Counted from the stretch's first letter, positions 1-38,780 are shown. The stretch is 64,000 bases of DNA from Phalacrocorax aristotelis (GCF_949628215.1 NC_134281.1:11232501-11296500), one strand, 5' to 3'. Made by a program: numbers and translations. The notes: generated from the letters alone by a model not told the origin.

Positions 1-1656
1 GGTGGATGCAGAGCCGGAACACCAGCACAACCTAAAGCAACTTTCTAAGTCAGGAGCAATCTGCAAGGATGGAAGCCAAGAGGCAGGAGTGAGGCAACAG
101 TCTAGCAATGGGAGGGGAGCAGAAGGCACAAAGAGAGGGAATCGCGCCACGGCAGCAAGTCCTGCAGGGGCGGATCTGGGGTGATCTCGGCTGGGCATTA
201 GCCTCACGCAAGTCCCCTCTTCCCAAAAACACCAGGCTGAGCTGTACACAGGAACACTGTGAAGAGGATGGCCGTGCCATTCTGCATGCTGTGGGGGATT
301 GGTGTAGCACCTTCGTGCCTGTGTGGTGGAGGGCAGCTAGAGGGAGGATTTTAGAGAAGAGCAGGAGCAGGGAGGACTGTGCCTGCAGGAGAGGGACAGG
401 CACAAACAGATCTGCTGTAGAGGAGAGTTGCAGGAACTAGCGTTTGGCTGTTTCCAGGATGAAGATGTTCCCCTCCCTGCAGACCCATTTGGGTGTCAGG
501 AAAACTGTACTATGGGCTACAGAACAACCTCCTCCTCTGATGGTTGGTTTGCTTGTCGTGATATACCAAATCTGGCTTCAGAGCACCAGGGAAATGAGAT
601 GACCAGACACCTTCTCACCCTGTCTCTCTGAGACAACCCAATATTCAACAAGTTCATAAAACTAAAGGACTGCAGCAGATCGTACTGCAACAGATTTAAG
701 TCTACTCCAAAGATCAGCAAGTAATTTTAAGAAAACACAACTGCTACTCGTGTTACCCAGCTATAGGACACAGGAAATGTGAACCAAGACGTCCATTCAG
801 GTCTCCCAAAATACTCAGAAGCAAATGGCTCTTGTATGCTCTGAGGTTCGTCAGGGGATGCATGGCTTCCAGAGGCCCTCACATAACGAAGAACAGGCAG
901 CCCTTGTGTAGTTAAGAGCCAGTGACAGGGATCTGCAATACCGCTTTAAGCTAAGAGATTGGTAGCAATCCTGTTACTACTACTGTGAGTGGCAACATCA
1001 ATGCCATCTTCCTACAGCCATGTGTTAACAGCACTTGTCCTTATGCTATGCTCTGAATTTCACAGGGTTTCAATTCTTGTTCCCTGACAGTCTGCTATAA
1101 AAGATTGCATTTCACCCTGGTTCTACTTCTTTATTAATTCCTGGGTCGATTCTCAGCTAAGAGTTGATCTCACCTACCCAGATGCTGATTTCCCATTGTT
1201 TGCAGTTTACTTGGGCTACAGAGCGGTACAAAAACCACTGTACTTTGCAGTAAATAAAGTGTCTAGGCTCACACCACTGAAAGCAGTGACCAGTAAAGGC
1301 ACTGAGATACTCATCCTGGAGGCCGAGTTCAGAAATGCAGCCTTCTACAGGAAAATAACACCTGCCAAGGACACGCACTCTCAAGTCAGCGTTACCTGTC
1401 ACAGGACCAGCAGAATGGGAGGCATCATGCCAGACCAAGATCAGTTTAACAGGTCTCTCTACCCTTTATTTTAAATAAGGGCAGTGCTAACAAAGGTTTG
1501 CTAAGCCTATCGGGGAGGCACACACTGATCTCAGCTGTTACGCCAGAGCATGGGCACAGCAGTAAACAGGCAAGTTGGCTTCTGTTCCAATAGAAACACC
1601 AGACAAAGTTTAATGGTTCTCAAACAGACTACAACAAAGGCTGCAGGGAAAAACAT

Positions 1657-1662
1657 TTTATT
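1657..1662 (-). terminator. candidate distal poly(A) signal (AATAAA) for QRICH1
   Basis: TTTATT on the plus strand reads AATAAA on the minus strand. Further along the minus strand comes T/G-rich sequence such as TTTGTTGTAG and TGTCTGGTGTTT, as expected of a downstream element. If used, the QRICH1 3' UTR would be about 4.9 kb, so a nearer site may be preferred. Confidence 0.35.
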
Positions 1663-3186
1663 TCCAAGCAGATTACAAAGAGCAGAGAATATAAGAGTAA
1701 AATTAAATTAAAAAAATAGTTGAGTGCATCTCTTTAAAATGATTTGTAGTGTGAGTTACTCACGGGGCAAAGCTACTGGAGAGTTCTGAAGGTCACTTTG
1801 CAGGATGCCAATCACATGTGCTGTTTAGACCAGGGTCAACACAGGAGGGACAGACAAGACGTAGTTTGCATATAGGCTGCACACTCATTATCAAGCGAGA
1901 CTCTGGGCTGCAACTGGACCCCGCCCTTCTGAAACATCCCCTCCACCTTGTTCTCTGCTGCTGTTCCCTCTCAAGTTCTAGACATGGTTTATTGCTGCTG
2001 TAAGTAGGCTCAATCTGCCTCCCCATTCTGATGAGCTCAAACGAGAACGGAGAAGCAGGCAAACATGGCTGCCATGCACAAGGTTATACAGGGAAAGTGA
2101 CTGCAGCGCTGAGAGCCGAGCTTCAGCCACACAACAAAGGGAACTGACAAGTAGGGGACACAGCAGTTGCTTCAGAGATTTTTGGGGCAGCATGTCAGTA
2201 AGAATTCTGGAAGAAGATATGAGATGCTCCTTAAGGTAGGAAGATGCTTGAGCTGAGAAGGGCTCTTTCCTATGCATTGGCACCAGTGAAACAGAACAGG
2301 CTGAAACATCAGGTTAAGGTACATTCCCTGTAGTATTTGAGAGGAGCAGCTCCAGCAAGAAGATGGGGGGAAAAGCCCCATATAGGGTGGAAGACAGTTT
2401 ATATCCCATTTTATCAGCGATTTAAGAGTCCAAACACTAATTGCAAGTAAGTCACTATTAAACTTGGATGAGAATGCAGTTGGGTTGGACTGCGCAGCAC
2501 TCAGATCAGCAAGAGGATGAGCAACTATAGTATTGGCAAGTCCTCCACCCCACATATGCTCAGAGGGCTCTTTTCTACCACTTTTGGATCTGTTCTTATC
2601 ACAGCATGGATCTAATCCATTCTATGTACACTGATGCAGACAGTAGCCCCAATGCAGCTGAGAAAAGACTCTCAATTTTTGCCCTAGAAGCAATGGTGCA
2701 GAAGAGGGTTCTTATTTAGGGATCAGATTAAGTCTTTTTTTTTTTTCATTGGCCCAAAGCAGAACAGTTCAGGACCTACTTCAGACCTTGTCTCCCATCT
2801 AAAATCCAGATCTCTAGGGGTGAAACAGCTAACAGATGAGAGCCCCATTAAGTTACTTAGACCGTTCCCTTTACTCACCACTCTAGACAGGAGTGAAGAG
2901 CCACTCTCTAGTCTGCTCTCCACTGCTTCAGCCACTACCACTTAGAGGAAATGCTTGAACTCTTGAAAGTAAATTAAAATCTAACGGTGCTGTGGACAAG
3001 TGTGTGAGGCTACAGGTGTCCTTGGGAAAGCAACACTATTAGTGTTGACAGAGAGGACAATACACGAGTCATGTCAGAATGTGAAGTGCTTTACAACAGT
3101 CAGTCATGCTTTGCTTTACATGGTTCCTTTCATACCACAGGGACAAGATGAGCATAGTTCGAAACCAACAGCGCAGGGTCTCTAGC

Positions 3187-3196
3187 TTTATTTATT
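3187..3196 (-). terminator. candidate poly(A) signals (overlapping AATAAA pair)
   Basis: TTTATTTATT on the plus strand gives two overlapping AATAAA hexamers on the minus strand, 3.3 kb beyond the QRICH1 stop. Usage cannot be judged from sequence. Confidence 0.3.
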
Positions 3197-6100
3197 TAGA
3201 GATCAATGTATTTTCAGCCTGTCTCATACAAGGCATAGGGCATGGAGAGTTCTCGTTTAATATATACAGGCATACAAGAGCTAGCAATTTGGCACTCTCG
3301 GAGCCGAGGGGGAATGCCCTTTAAGCAGCAGCCAAGCTGGTTATAGGAAAGTGTTAAAAAAGCTATTTTACATGTTTGACTGGGAACATTTCCCAGAACT
3401 TGGATAGCAACCCTAAGCCACAGCACTCTTCTGTGCTACTCTGTGCACGTCTTCCTACAAGCCCCTAAAAGGGAGCAGATCATGTTCTTCACTATCAAAG
3501 AACATAGTATTTATATTCTAGAAATACTGTACCTTTTAGACTAGCTCCAGACAGCCAGACTAGAAGCTAGGTCCAGGAAAATAATCCTTAAGTCACAGTA
3601 TATCGATTGTCTCTAAAAATAGGGAATGAAGTTAACACGGTGGACATTCTGATGAGACAGTACAGAACAGTACGGCAGTCCACTTCCGCGTCAGCAAATC
3701 CCTCTCCTATGTATGTCTGAACAATGAGAAAATAATGGAAACACTTCAGTCTGTCAGGGCAAAAACCAATCATCAGATCTCCACAGCTCACCACGTGCCA
3801 AGTTTCCCCACTCTTAAGCAGTGTAACTCAAAGATTAAGGAGAACTCTTCCCCTACAAAGATGTTTAGATCATCCTGCAGTTGAGGGTAGTAAGGAAAGT
3901 GCACAATTTAGAGTTTTCAGGTAACGTGGAATTCTGTTTCCCCAGAAAGCTCAGCTGAAGTATCTGTTCAGCCCTAACCCAGAACTGCCCTAATGTTCTG
4001 TCAAGTTATTCCAGCTTCTGGCAAATTTTTGGGGTAAGAGGTGACTCCCAAGGCCACCTAATGAAGCGACTTGTACACTGGGTGTCTGGCAGATGACTTC
4101 AACACCCACTGCATTTCTGATGGAGATGGACAAAGCAGCATCTCATGCTGAGGAACAGGCATGCTGGAGCTAGCTTCCCATGCAGTATTGCAGAGCACAT
4201 GCTGGGTCTTGAGCACAGGTGGCTGCAGTTTCTCTCACATCTTTGCAACTCTCTTCAAACAACAGAACCCAAAGAATGGTCAAAAGAATGGGAAACCCAC
4301 TCTGTGCAGGCCTATTGGGCATCCCGAGCAACAAGCACACCCAGCTGCTTGAAACAGTGGAAGCTTGCCCCTAACCATGCCCTTAAATGCTTAAATTGGG
4401 GCCAGAGGGGGACATTCCAGTCACTAAGATACAGCGAAGGGATTGCAGGCTTCTGACAGCTAGTGCAGTATTAGCAATCCTGACAGCTGTCCTATCAGGA
4501 GGCAACTGCTGGCTCCCAATAGCAGAACTGAGCTGAAGGGGTGTGTTGCCAGCACTTCACACCACCTAGGCACCATCTTCCCAACTTACCCACCAGGATC
4601 TGGGCACCAACCATGGGCTATTTTCTCCTGGCATAACTTTGAGAGCAGACACTGAGCTAAGAGTCTACTTTAGAGTACAGGTATGAGTAAACAACAGTGC
4701 CTTGCTACTTCACCTCTGCAATTAAATTTGAGCAGAGTCCTATACAGGGAACAAACCACTCATACTGACAACCAGCTCAAGTGCATTTGCTTCCTCATGA
4801 ACACCAATTTCAATATGAACCACTGGAGGCATCAGGACTCTCTGTAAGCCTGCACACCTTAACACTGATCAAGAGCACAAAGGCAGGGAACACTACAGCT
4901 ACTCTCATCCTATGTGTAGATTTACACTGTGCACGCACAAGCAACGGGGAGGGCAGACCTTCCTTCTCAATACAGACAGGTGCTGGTCAACAGAAGCGTC
5001 AGAAAAATTGCTTGCCTGTACACAAGTTTAAGTTGTTTTACTGTAATATATATTTAAATATATATGTATGTATTTTGGAACAGGGAAGGGACGTGAGATG
5101 GAGACGCAGGGAAGACAAGTTCGAGAAGCAGCGTGATCTCTCCACATCCAAGAAGCTGGTGGCACAAATAACAAGCCTGGCTAAAGTGATCTCCCATTTC
5201 AAGCATGGTTGGCTACCCGCTGGCTTCAGAAGAGCGGACTACTCGATAATGATATAAAATACAGCAACCATTTATGATGCAGCAAAGCAAGGCTACAGGG
5301 CTGGGGTTTATGATCATGAACAATGCCAGAAGCTACACAGCTGTGTTAAAAACTGTGAAAAGGCTGTTAAATGGCAGGAGTAAGCCACATGCTGCTCCCG
5401 GAAGGCCTTTTCCCTCCAACACCCCTCCATCATGCCGTTGGTGTGATGCATTTGTAAAGGTGGGGAGAGGGGGATTTGCCAGGGGGTAAAGCCTCACAGG
5501 CTGGCCACAGAACATTAGGACAGAATGACAGTCTGATCTGGAGATCCCATGTTCCTAGCCTGACACTGAGCTTCCATCAGCAAGCAGACACTCAGGTCCT
5601 TCAACAGAAGTTAACCCCCTTCTACCTTCCTAATTTGTAGGGGTGAAAGAAGTCCAGCAGAGTCGAGCTGGAAAGCACAAACAGGGATGAAAACAACCAC
5701 TTTGCATACTGATCTTTTTATAATGACCCCCCACCCTCACAGCTCACTCTTCCCCAAATAAAGACACATTGTTCAATGGCATGTTGAAAAGACGTGCTCG
5801 TCATTCTTAATAAACAACTAGAGTAAGAATACATAAGAGAAACAGGGTGGTATCTTTATATGATACACAAGTGTTATGTTACAAGAATTCCATCAGGCAC
5901 AGGAGCCTCAAGGTTTAAGGCCTCAATGTTAGGCCAAAAAAAGAAGAGTGTGGTAAAGTTTGTACTTTTAACATCTAAAAATGTCACTTAAAGGTCTGAA
6001 TAGAAATCGTTGGTTTGTCTTTTTTTTTTTTTATAAATCACAATTGCAGTTCACTCTCTCCTCTTCCTTCCAAGATAACAGCAAATTAACGTCCAAGCAC

Positions 6101-6525
6101 AAGAAAAGAAGATGCCTGCCTCTCCTCCACTGGCTGAGCAGGTCCATCCATCATTCTGTGCCCTCTAGGCTGCATGTGCTCCAAGGAGACAGAGGCCCCA
6201 GCCATCCAGGCCAATCCTGTAGTTCATGTTTTCTACATCATAAAAAAAACCAAAGTCAACCAGCAGCTTTCCACAGCTCCCAGCTCGCAGGGGATATGCA
6301 GCCTCCAATGGTTCCAACAGTTTGGTGTGTTGGGTAGGATACACAATGGGTAGGTTTTCCTTTAGATTCTTTTAAAGAGAAGAAGCCTAAAAGGGCTTCA
6401 TAACTACACCAATAAAAAAAACCAAAAACTTAGGCATCTCCTTTAGTGTAAAAGTCTGTACAAGTTATCTTTGCTTGCCCCTCCCCATCACCCCACCCCA
6501 CCCCTTCTGAGCCAAGAAGGATGCC

Positions 6526-25557
<19,032 letters not shown>

Positions 25558-25566
25558 TTAGGGTTC

Positions 25567-28500
25567 CTTAAGGAAAGAGAAAGTTACAGTCTTAACTACA
25601 GCACTCCTCTGATGCAAGGATATTACCAACTCCAGTACCTAGTATCTCACAGCGAGTACCATATGAAAACTAGCAAACATGCACAGCCAGATGCCCAATA
25701 CAGATGCTTTAGTTTTACAAGGCATCTTGTACTACTGCACATTTCTCAGATTAACCCTTAGCAGCTCAGGGAAGTCTGAACAATAACTTGAGTGTAACTG
25801 TGGTACCATTCAAAGAGTTCACTGCCATGTAAAATCTTCTAGCGCTGAACTTCACCCAGACCAGGCGAGTCCCACAACAGACGAAATCAAGTCATAAATT
25901 TCATTTGTTTGCAGCATGCAATATTAGCAAGAGAAGCTTAGAAATCAATATCTGTGGCCCTGCTTTGCAGCCACAGAGGTGGGAGAACTGAGCAGTATGT
26001 TCTGTCAGGCCATGCAGTTCTATTCTAGGCAGCTAATGGGAAGCACAACGGAAAAGCATCAGATGCAGCGTTTAGTCCATCACTGTTAGGCCTAGGACAG
26101 CCTGATCGATTCGAACATCGCAAGCAAAAGGAGAGTGCTGGAATCAAGAGAGTCCTCGAACGGGGAACTACACACATGGAGAAGCAGAGCTCTGGAAATG
26201 ACAAAGGCGGCAGCAGCATCAGTTCTTGATGTCCTTTTAATATAGGAAGAGGTTAGCATGAAACATGCCATGTATGAAGATAGAAGAGAGACAGAAAAAT
26301 AAATCAGATGATCAGGGAGGAAGTGAGAGCAAGGGAAAAAAAAAAAAACAACAAAAGAGATGACTCCACCTGAGAACATTAGAAAGCTCTAGGGCATACT
26401 CTGACAGCATTCTTCTCTTATTGACTTATCTTGTTTAAACCCACAAATTGTTTCTGCAGTGAGTACACTCGTCGTTTCTAAGGCACTAATTAGTCTTAAT
26501 AAAGGATAAATACATTTGATCTATAACACTACCAGACACTGAGATGGTTGTGAAAAGATGTGAAACAGCACAAGATTAGGACTAGAAGAAGTGATTCAAT
26601 ACTCCTAGATCAAGCTGCAGAAAAGGGGAAAAAGGGACAAACATCACTATATGTACATTATGACGGTGGTTCTAAAGAGAACAGGTACAAAAGCAGAACC
26701 TTTTATATAATTTTACCACGATTTAACAAAGTGCAGCAGCCTGTGTGAAAATGGAAGTTAGTTCTAGGCTCTCAGTGGTGCCCAAGCATATTCCACAAGT
26801 CCAGCTCCAATTCCCACCAAAATCAGTGGGAGCCAGAGCAAATTCTAACCACTCTTTACTGTAACATGACAGCAGTCTAAATACACAGAAGTTTTTGTTT
26901 ACACGGAGGAGGTTCATGGCTAGTGCACTGGACCAGGCTCACAAGAGAAAGAATGAATATCAAAGGTAAGGGAAACACACGAGGCAACTTGCGCTGTATC
27001 TGCAGTTTCTGGAGTTATTAAGCAACATTTGTTGCTGTACGAGGTTGATACAGAAAATATTCTTAAAACATGCATCAATGTTTTGTAAAAAGCACCAACT
27101 AAAAGTGTTCACTTTGTAAATCCAACAACTCTGTAAAAATCAGCAATCTGAAGCTCCTGTAGAGCCCACAGCTGGGCAGAAAAACAACTTTCCTGCCTTT
27201 CAGAGATTCTGATCTGACACATTTTCAAGCCAGCTCCATGTGATAGAGCCAGTAAGACTATTCACTCAGTTGCTGAGTGAGGTTTCCTCCAGGAGCCACC
27301 CAGGAATACTCTACACCCCTACAGGACACATTATTAACCAGGTGACTGTATATCTAGGGTGAAAGCAACAGAGAACAGCCTTGTTAATGCATCATCAGTG
27401 ACCCAAGACCTACACCAGGCACACTCAAATGCGTCTTGTATCTAATTGTAAGAGGATCCATTACACACTCTGAAGCTGGAAAATAGATTTTTGAGCCTTT
27501 AATTTGTCCCGATTTTCTACTTGGAACTTGCAAATACTTGACTTCAGTACTAGAGTGACGCTTTCAGAACAGCATAATCATCTTGCATGTCCACTCTGAG
27601 ATGCGCTAACAGACACAGGTTTCAGAGGGAAGACTCTTCTGAGGAATAAGGCTTAATGATGCCAGGCTGGGAACCTAGACATGCATGCTACAGGTGCTCT
27701 TTGAGATTACATGCTCGTTGACAGTTAGCTGCTGCTGAACAGGATGGGCTCACCTCTCAACAAAGGTCCTGCCTTCTTCCTTGCTCCTGCATTGGTGCTT
27801 ATTATGATGGAACAGCTTGGGGAACAGCTATTCACTTTCTGTTAACCTTGTCAAGGCAGAGAGATGGGTGGTCAGCAGGGCCACTGTTTTCAACAGCAGC
27901 TATCCATTAGCCCTCACTTTTACTTTTGGAACTCCAACCCTTCTATTGAGAGCTGCTCACATGTACATTGCACTCCTGTGCGGGAGAAACCAGAAGCCAC
28001 CAGAAACCCAGACGCATAAGCAGCAGGCCCAAAGATCAGGAAGTCCACCACCAGATCATCACCTACCTCTTCCAAACACCAGGAAGTGGAACAAAAGCAT
28101 TAATTTCTTAGGTACAAATTCTTGACGCTGCTCAGCTGCTCCATCTTAGTTCTTTTTAGCAGCAAAATCAAGAACTTACTAAGCCATTCTTCACCTACTA
28201 GGAAATCTTCCTCTGTCAAAAGCTGTCAGAAGGAATCTTTCTTCTAGCATACAGAACCTTCCTTTATATTTGCTTGAAGTTACTGCACTGAGAGCCACTA
28301 ATGCCTAAAACAGCAAAATGCTCATCTGAGCCACCGTAGCACGTGAAGTCCCAAGCATGGATCAGAACCCCACTGTGCCACATGGTACTTGTTCCTGCTC
28401 TGCAACAGCAGCAGGATTTTCCTTTGGGTTTCTCTACAGCTCTCCAACTCTGGCAATCAGAAAGGAGCTAAAGATGCTGCAGGTAACAGTGTGGGCTGGA

Positions 28501-29399
28501 CTAAGTTTCCTCCCAGAGTCATCCCTGTCAGTTTGAAGGCTGATTGGGGTTGTTTAATCAAAAGCACAGAAACACTCGAAACTGCACCTCACAAAACCCT
28601 ACACAGCAGCAGAGGTACCAGGTCTAGAGAAGGATTCAAGAGAGTAACTCTGTACTCCCAGAAATTTCATTTATTAGAACTAAACCCACCTGCATTTATG
28701 ATATAAAACCCCTCTAAGGCTCAAGCAAGCATTCAACAGGCTTTTGTAGGGCAACACACAGAGCTTGCTTTTGCGGTCGCCACTTTAACTGTTAGTTATT
28801 AAAACATACTAATTTACGCGTTTCATTTATCCTGTAGACAGGCATTAGAAATGGCAAACACCCATCCTCACTATATCTCAGCAGACACTGCACTTTAAAA
28901 TAAAAAAGAGCATCCAGGCAATAAGCTTTCTCCAATAAAGGGAAGTAATTCCTCCCTGTTCAGCATAACTGTGTTTTTTTCCAGGAAATAAGGTCAAGAA
29001 ACTCTTTGAAGATCATGAGCACATACGGTTAGTTCATAAAACTTAGACTGAGGTTACTGAAAACACACACACAACTTGCAGCATGTGGACAATCTGGACT
29101 CACCAGTCACCATGTTGCATGTATTTCTGCTGCTCTTGTCCTGAGCTCTTAGACTTGTAACGTTCTGGAGAAGACAGAACAAAGAAGCCCTTTCCATCCC
29201 CAATTCCTCTTTCTTTATTAAAGTCATTTTATTTTTAATATGTATTCCATTAAGAGAAAAAAAAAAAGAAAATAAGAAAATATGATCATCCACGCAGCCA
29301 GCAGCTCCTGCTGAAAAACTGCAGCGTGCCCAATTCCTAACCACTGCATCCCTCAGCCTGGCAGATGCTACCAGGAACAGTGTGTGAGCACATCTGTCA
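25567..29399 (-). other. QRICH1 first intron, no further feature seen
   Basis: DNA between the first coding exon and the CpG-island promoter. It is AT-rich with no exon-like frame. Composition shifts sharply to GC-rich at about 29.4 kb. Confidence 0.6.
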
Positions 29400-30480
29400 C
29401 AGGATGCTCGCGCCGTGCGGCGACGGGCGCAGCACGGCCGGTGACACCGGCGTTATGGGAGGACAGAACTTAGAACAAGGCAGCAGCAGCGGTGACCGTA
29501 TCCAGAGGTGCCCCCTCCGCCCCCCGCCGGTGTTCCCGGCCGAGCGGCCGCGGCCCAAGTCAGATGGAGATGGCAGAGAACGGCCCCGCCACCCAGCTCG
29601 GACGAAGCGAAGCTCCATATTTAGCCCCTGAGATCATCACCCATGGTTCAGCCTCTCCCCTGCTCCAGCGGGGCCGCGGAGACCCGCGGGGCCTCCTCCT
29701 GCGGCACCGGCACGGCCGGACCCCGCCCGCGGGGCGCCCCGCATTGCCCAGCCCGCTCCCCGCGCCTTTGTTCCCCCGGCGGGGCGACCGGGCCCAGGCC
29801 CGCGTCGCCCCGGGCCGCACCGCCACGGACCCCCCCCGCCGCCATGTTGGGGGCTCCACCGGGGACGGCGGCCGCCGAGGGCCGCGCCGCGAAGAGGCGA
29901 AGGCCGCGCCTTCCGGCGTGCGCGCTGCCGCCGCCCGTGCCCGCGCGGGGAAGGGGCCATCCTACGGGGAGGGAGGCGGGGACGCGCCCGGTGCGGGGTG
30001 GGGGGGATGGGGGGGGGCGAGCAAAGGGGCGCACCCCGCGCGCGCACGGCCAAACTGCGCGCGTCCCCGCGCCGCCCCCTCCCCCTCCCCGCCGCCCCCG
30101 GAACCGCCGCCTGCCACCCCCCCCCCCCCCACCCCGCGCCCGACGGGAGGCCCCGCCCGGCCCCGCCACCGCCGCGCACCCACACCACCCCCTCCCCACC
30201 CCGGCGGCCCCGCTGCGCCGCGGTGCGTCCCGGCCCCGCCTCACCCCGGCCCTGCTGCCGCCGTCGCCTCGCGCCGCCGCCGCCTCGGCCCCGAGCCTTT
30301 TCCCCTCACAGCTCCCTGGGCGCCATCTTACATTCAACCCCCCGCAGCCAATCAGCGCATGGCCCAGGCCTCGCGAGAGCGCGGCCCCCAAATCCCGCGA
30401 GAGCTTGGCGCCCGGGCCCTCCCCGCACCTTAAAGGGGCCGCGCCCCGGCAGGGAAGGGAAGGCCGGCGGGGGCGCCCTC
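29400..30480 (-). promoter_or_regulatory. QRICH1 CpG-island promoter and probable 5' non-coding exon
   Basis: Dense CpG DNA upstream of QRICH1 and beyond the QARS1 3' end. At 30319-30400 there is a compact set of housekeeping-promoter elements: a YY1-like GCCATCTTA (30322-30330), a CCAAT box followed by CAGCG (30348-30352), and a TCGCGAGA core (30371-30378) with a related CCGCGAGAG copy at about 30396. The TCTCGCGAGA-type motif is common in TATA-less promoters. A second YY1-like CCGCCATGTTGG lies near 29838. Start is probably near 30.3 kb with exon 1 to its left; the exon 1 donor was not resolved. Long frames here are CpG-island artefacts. Confidence 0.7.
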
Positions 30481-31366
30481 CGCGTGGGGACGCCCGTGGG
30501 TCCGGGACTCGCGAGGGGCGCTAGGACCCCGACGGGCAGGAAGACAGCCGGTTGTCGCGGCCGTGGGGCTTGTGACGCCACAGACACGCGTGGCTGTGGG
30601 GCGCCGCCGACCGAGGGGTGCTACGCAGCCGCCCCGCTGCTCCGCGCCAGGCTTGGGCGGGGGCGGCCGTGACCCCCACGCAGCAGCCGGGGGCGAAGCC
30701 CCGCGCCGCTCCACGCAGGGGCGAGACCCCAGTCAGGGTCTCCCCGGCAAGGGCGCTTGGGCCTCCGCGGCCGGTACCGGTGGGGGCTGTGCCCTGCCCC
30801 AGCCACCGGGGAGACCACGGGGCGGAGGGTCTCCCGTGGGCCTGACGGGTCCTCCGCACCATGGGGCCGGTCTGGGGCTGCTTTAACATGCCCATGTGCT
30901 CGGTGCGGCCTCCCCGTCCCCGCTGCCGCTTAAGGTGGCCCGTGGGGCCGGGCAGAGCCTCCCCCACCCACGTCAGGGCCGGTGCCCACGGGTCACGGGG
31001 CTCAGGGCAGGGGGGCAACGCCAGTCCCGCGGTGGCAACCCACCTGGCCTCCAGGCCAGGGGCGAGCAGGGGCCACCCCACTCGAGTCCACCTTAAGTGG
31101 GGATGGTGCTCGGGTGGTGTTTGTACACAGTGCACGCACCCTCCTGCCTGCGCCCCTGCCTGCACCCGCAGCAGCCCCTAGCAGGCCTTGAGAACCCCCG
31201 TCCATCCCACCTCAGCACCCTCAACCCCAGCCCCACATCGCAGCTCCCACAGGGGCACCAGCCCCAAACCCCCAGGGGCTAGGGATACCCCCCAACCCAG
31301 CACCCCAAGGCTGAGCAAGGGCAGCAGGAGGCAGTGACAGCACGGGGAGAGGACAGGTATGCTCTG

Positions 31367-31372
31367 TTTATT
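31367..31372 (-). terminator. QARS1 poly(A) signal (AATAAA)
   Basis: TTTATT on the plus strand, 115 bases past the QARS1 stop. It gives a short 3' UTR and leaves about 900 bases to the QRICH1 promoter elements. Confidence 0.85.
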
Positions 31373-31486
31373 GAGGCAATGCTGTGGGGCACCCTGGGAG
31401 GCTGCGCCAAGGCACGGTGGCACTGGGGGTGCACAGAGACCCTCCCGGGGAAAGAACACCACAGTGGGGTGGCAGTGGTGATTGCC

Positions 31487-37752
<6,266 letters not shown>

Positions 37753-38060
37753 GCTGCTGCCGCCTCCGCCACTGCCCGCCCGAGGGGCGGGGCCACGTCC
37801 AACCAGTCGGAGAGGGGAGGGCGTGTCGCCGGCGCAGGTCGAGCCAATCGACAGTGAGCGAGGTCCCCCTCGGCCAATGGGATGGGGGAGTTCGGCGCCG
37901 GTTCCGCGAATAGGCGCGGAGGGGGCGGGGCCAAGCCTGCAGTCGGTTGCATCATTTAAAGAGACCGGCCGCCTCAGGAGCCACGTGGGGGGCGTGGCTT
38001 GAGGCGGGATCGGGGCATGAAAACCACGCCCCCGGCGCCCACCGCCCCGCGGCTCTTTGT
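37753..38060 (-). promoter_or_regulatory. QARS1 promoter with CCAAT boxes, E-box and AARE-like core
   Basis: CpG-rich DNA directly upstream of QARS1. It contains CCAAT on the plus strand at 37844-37848 and 37874-37878, TTGCATCAT at 37947-37955, and a palindromic CACGTG E-box at 37982-37987. TTGCATCA is the core of the CHOP-type amino-acid response element bound by ATF4-C/EBP dimers. Aminoacyl-tRNA synthetase genes as a class are known ATF4 targets. No TATA box is evident. The start site is inferred to be within about 100 bases of the ATG. Confidence 0.65.
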
Positions 38061-38289
38061 CTCCGCCCGGCCGCCGTAGCCCACCCGGGCCGGCGCCGCG
38101 TCCCGCCGGCTCCCGCAGCCCCGGCAGCAGTCTCGTCCCTCCCGGGTCCCCGCGTGTGTCCCAGCGGCCCCCAGGACGGGCCCTGCGACGGGCCCGTGGG
38201 GACACACATGCCCCAGCGGCGGGCGGGGGAGCGCGGTGGCCGCCCCATCCCGGTGTGTGCGAGGCCAGCCCGGCCCGCCGGACCCCGCC

Positions 38290-38780
38290 CGCACCAGCCC
38301 CGTGACCCTGCCCCGTGTCCCCCCAGCTCCCGCAGCCCGGTGTGTGTGGGTCCACACCGGCCCCGTGTCCCCCGGCTCTTCCAGCCTGGTATCCCTTAGC
38401 CCCCACAGAGTCCCCCCCCGGCTACCCCAAACTTGTGTCCCCTCAGCACCTGCAGTCTGGTATCCCCTGGCTCTCCCAGCCCGTTTTCCCCCCAAGCCCA
38501 ATGTCCTCCCTGCTCCCCCAACTCTGTCTCACCCCAGCTGCCCCAGCATGATGTGTGTGTCATCCCCCACAGCCCCATGTCCCCCTAGTTTTCCCAGCCT
38601 GGTGTGTGTGTCCCCAGCAGTTCCATGTCCCCCCAGCTGCCCCAGCCCACTGTCCCCCCAAGCCCAGTGTCCTCTGCCTCCCTCAGCCTGGTGTCCCCCT
38701 CAGCTGCCCCAGTGTGATGTCCCCCCCAGCCTGGTGTCCCCTCCAGTTCTGTGTCCCCCCCAGCCCACTCCCACCCCAGC
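38290..38780 (+). repeat. degenerate GC-rich tandem array between QARS1 and the EDSP-like gene
   Basis: Many diverged copies of a unit close to TGTCCCCCCAGCTGCCCCAG, with variant spacing of roughly 25-45 bases. It lies just past the poly(A) signal of the EDSP-like gene. On that gene's sense strand it is G-rich (GGGGGGACA blocks), a composition prone to G-quadruplex or R-loop formation. Confidence 0.75.

Larger units (their letters stand above)
1..6525. other. QRICH1 3' UTR and/or downstream flank, no coding gene seen
   Basis: This stretch follows the QRICH1 stop codon in the direction of transcription. I see no reading frame with family similarity and no set of phase-compatible exons on either strand. 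Part of it must be the QRICH1 3' UTR, but its end cannot be fixed by eye. AATAAA on the minus strand occurs at 3187-3196 and 1657-1662. Weaker TATAAA variants occur near 5717 and 5857. AATAAA on the plus strand occurs near 5757 and 5809, which could mark a convergent transcript. In the human map the next gene on this side is IMPDH2; nothing resembling it is seen. Confidence 0.5.

Noticed and set aside
1-6000. Possible IMPDH2 at the left edge, expected from the human order
   Set aside because: No IMPDH-like peptide or exon series is visible.
29492-30524. Long Pro/Arg/Ala-rich frames on both strands near 30 kb
   Set aside because: Stop codons are rare in any frame of such CpG-dense DNA. The frames overlap on both strands and show no domain.
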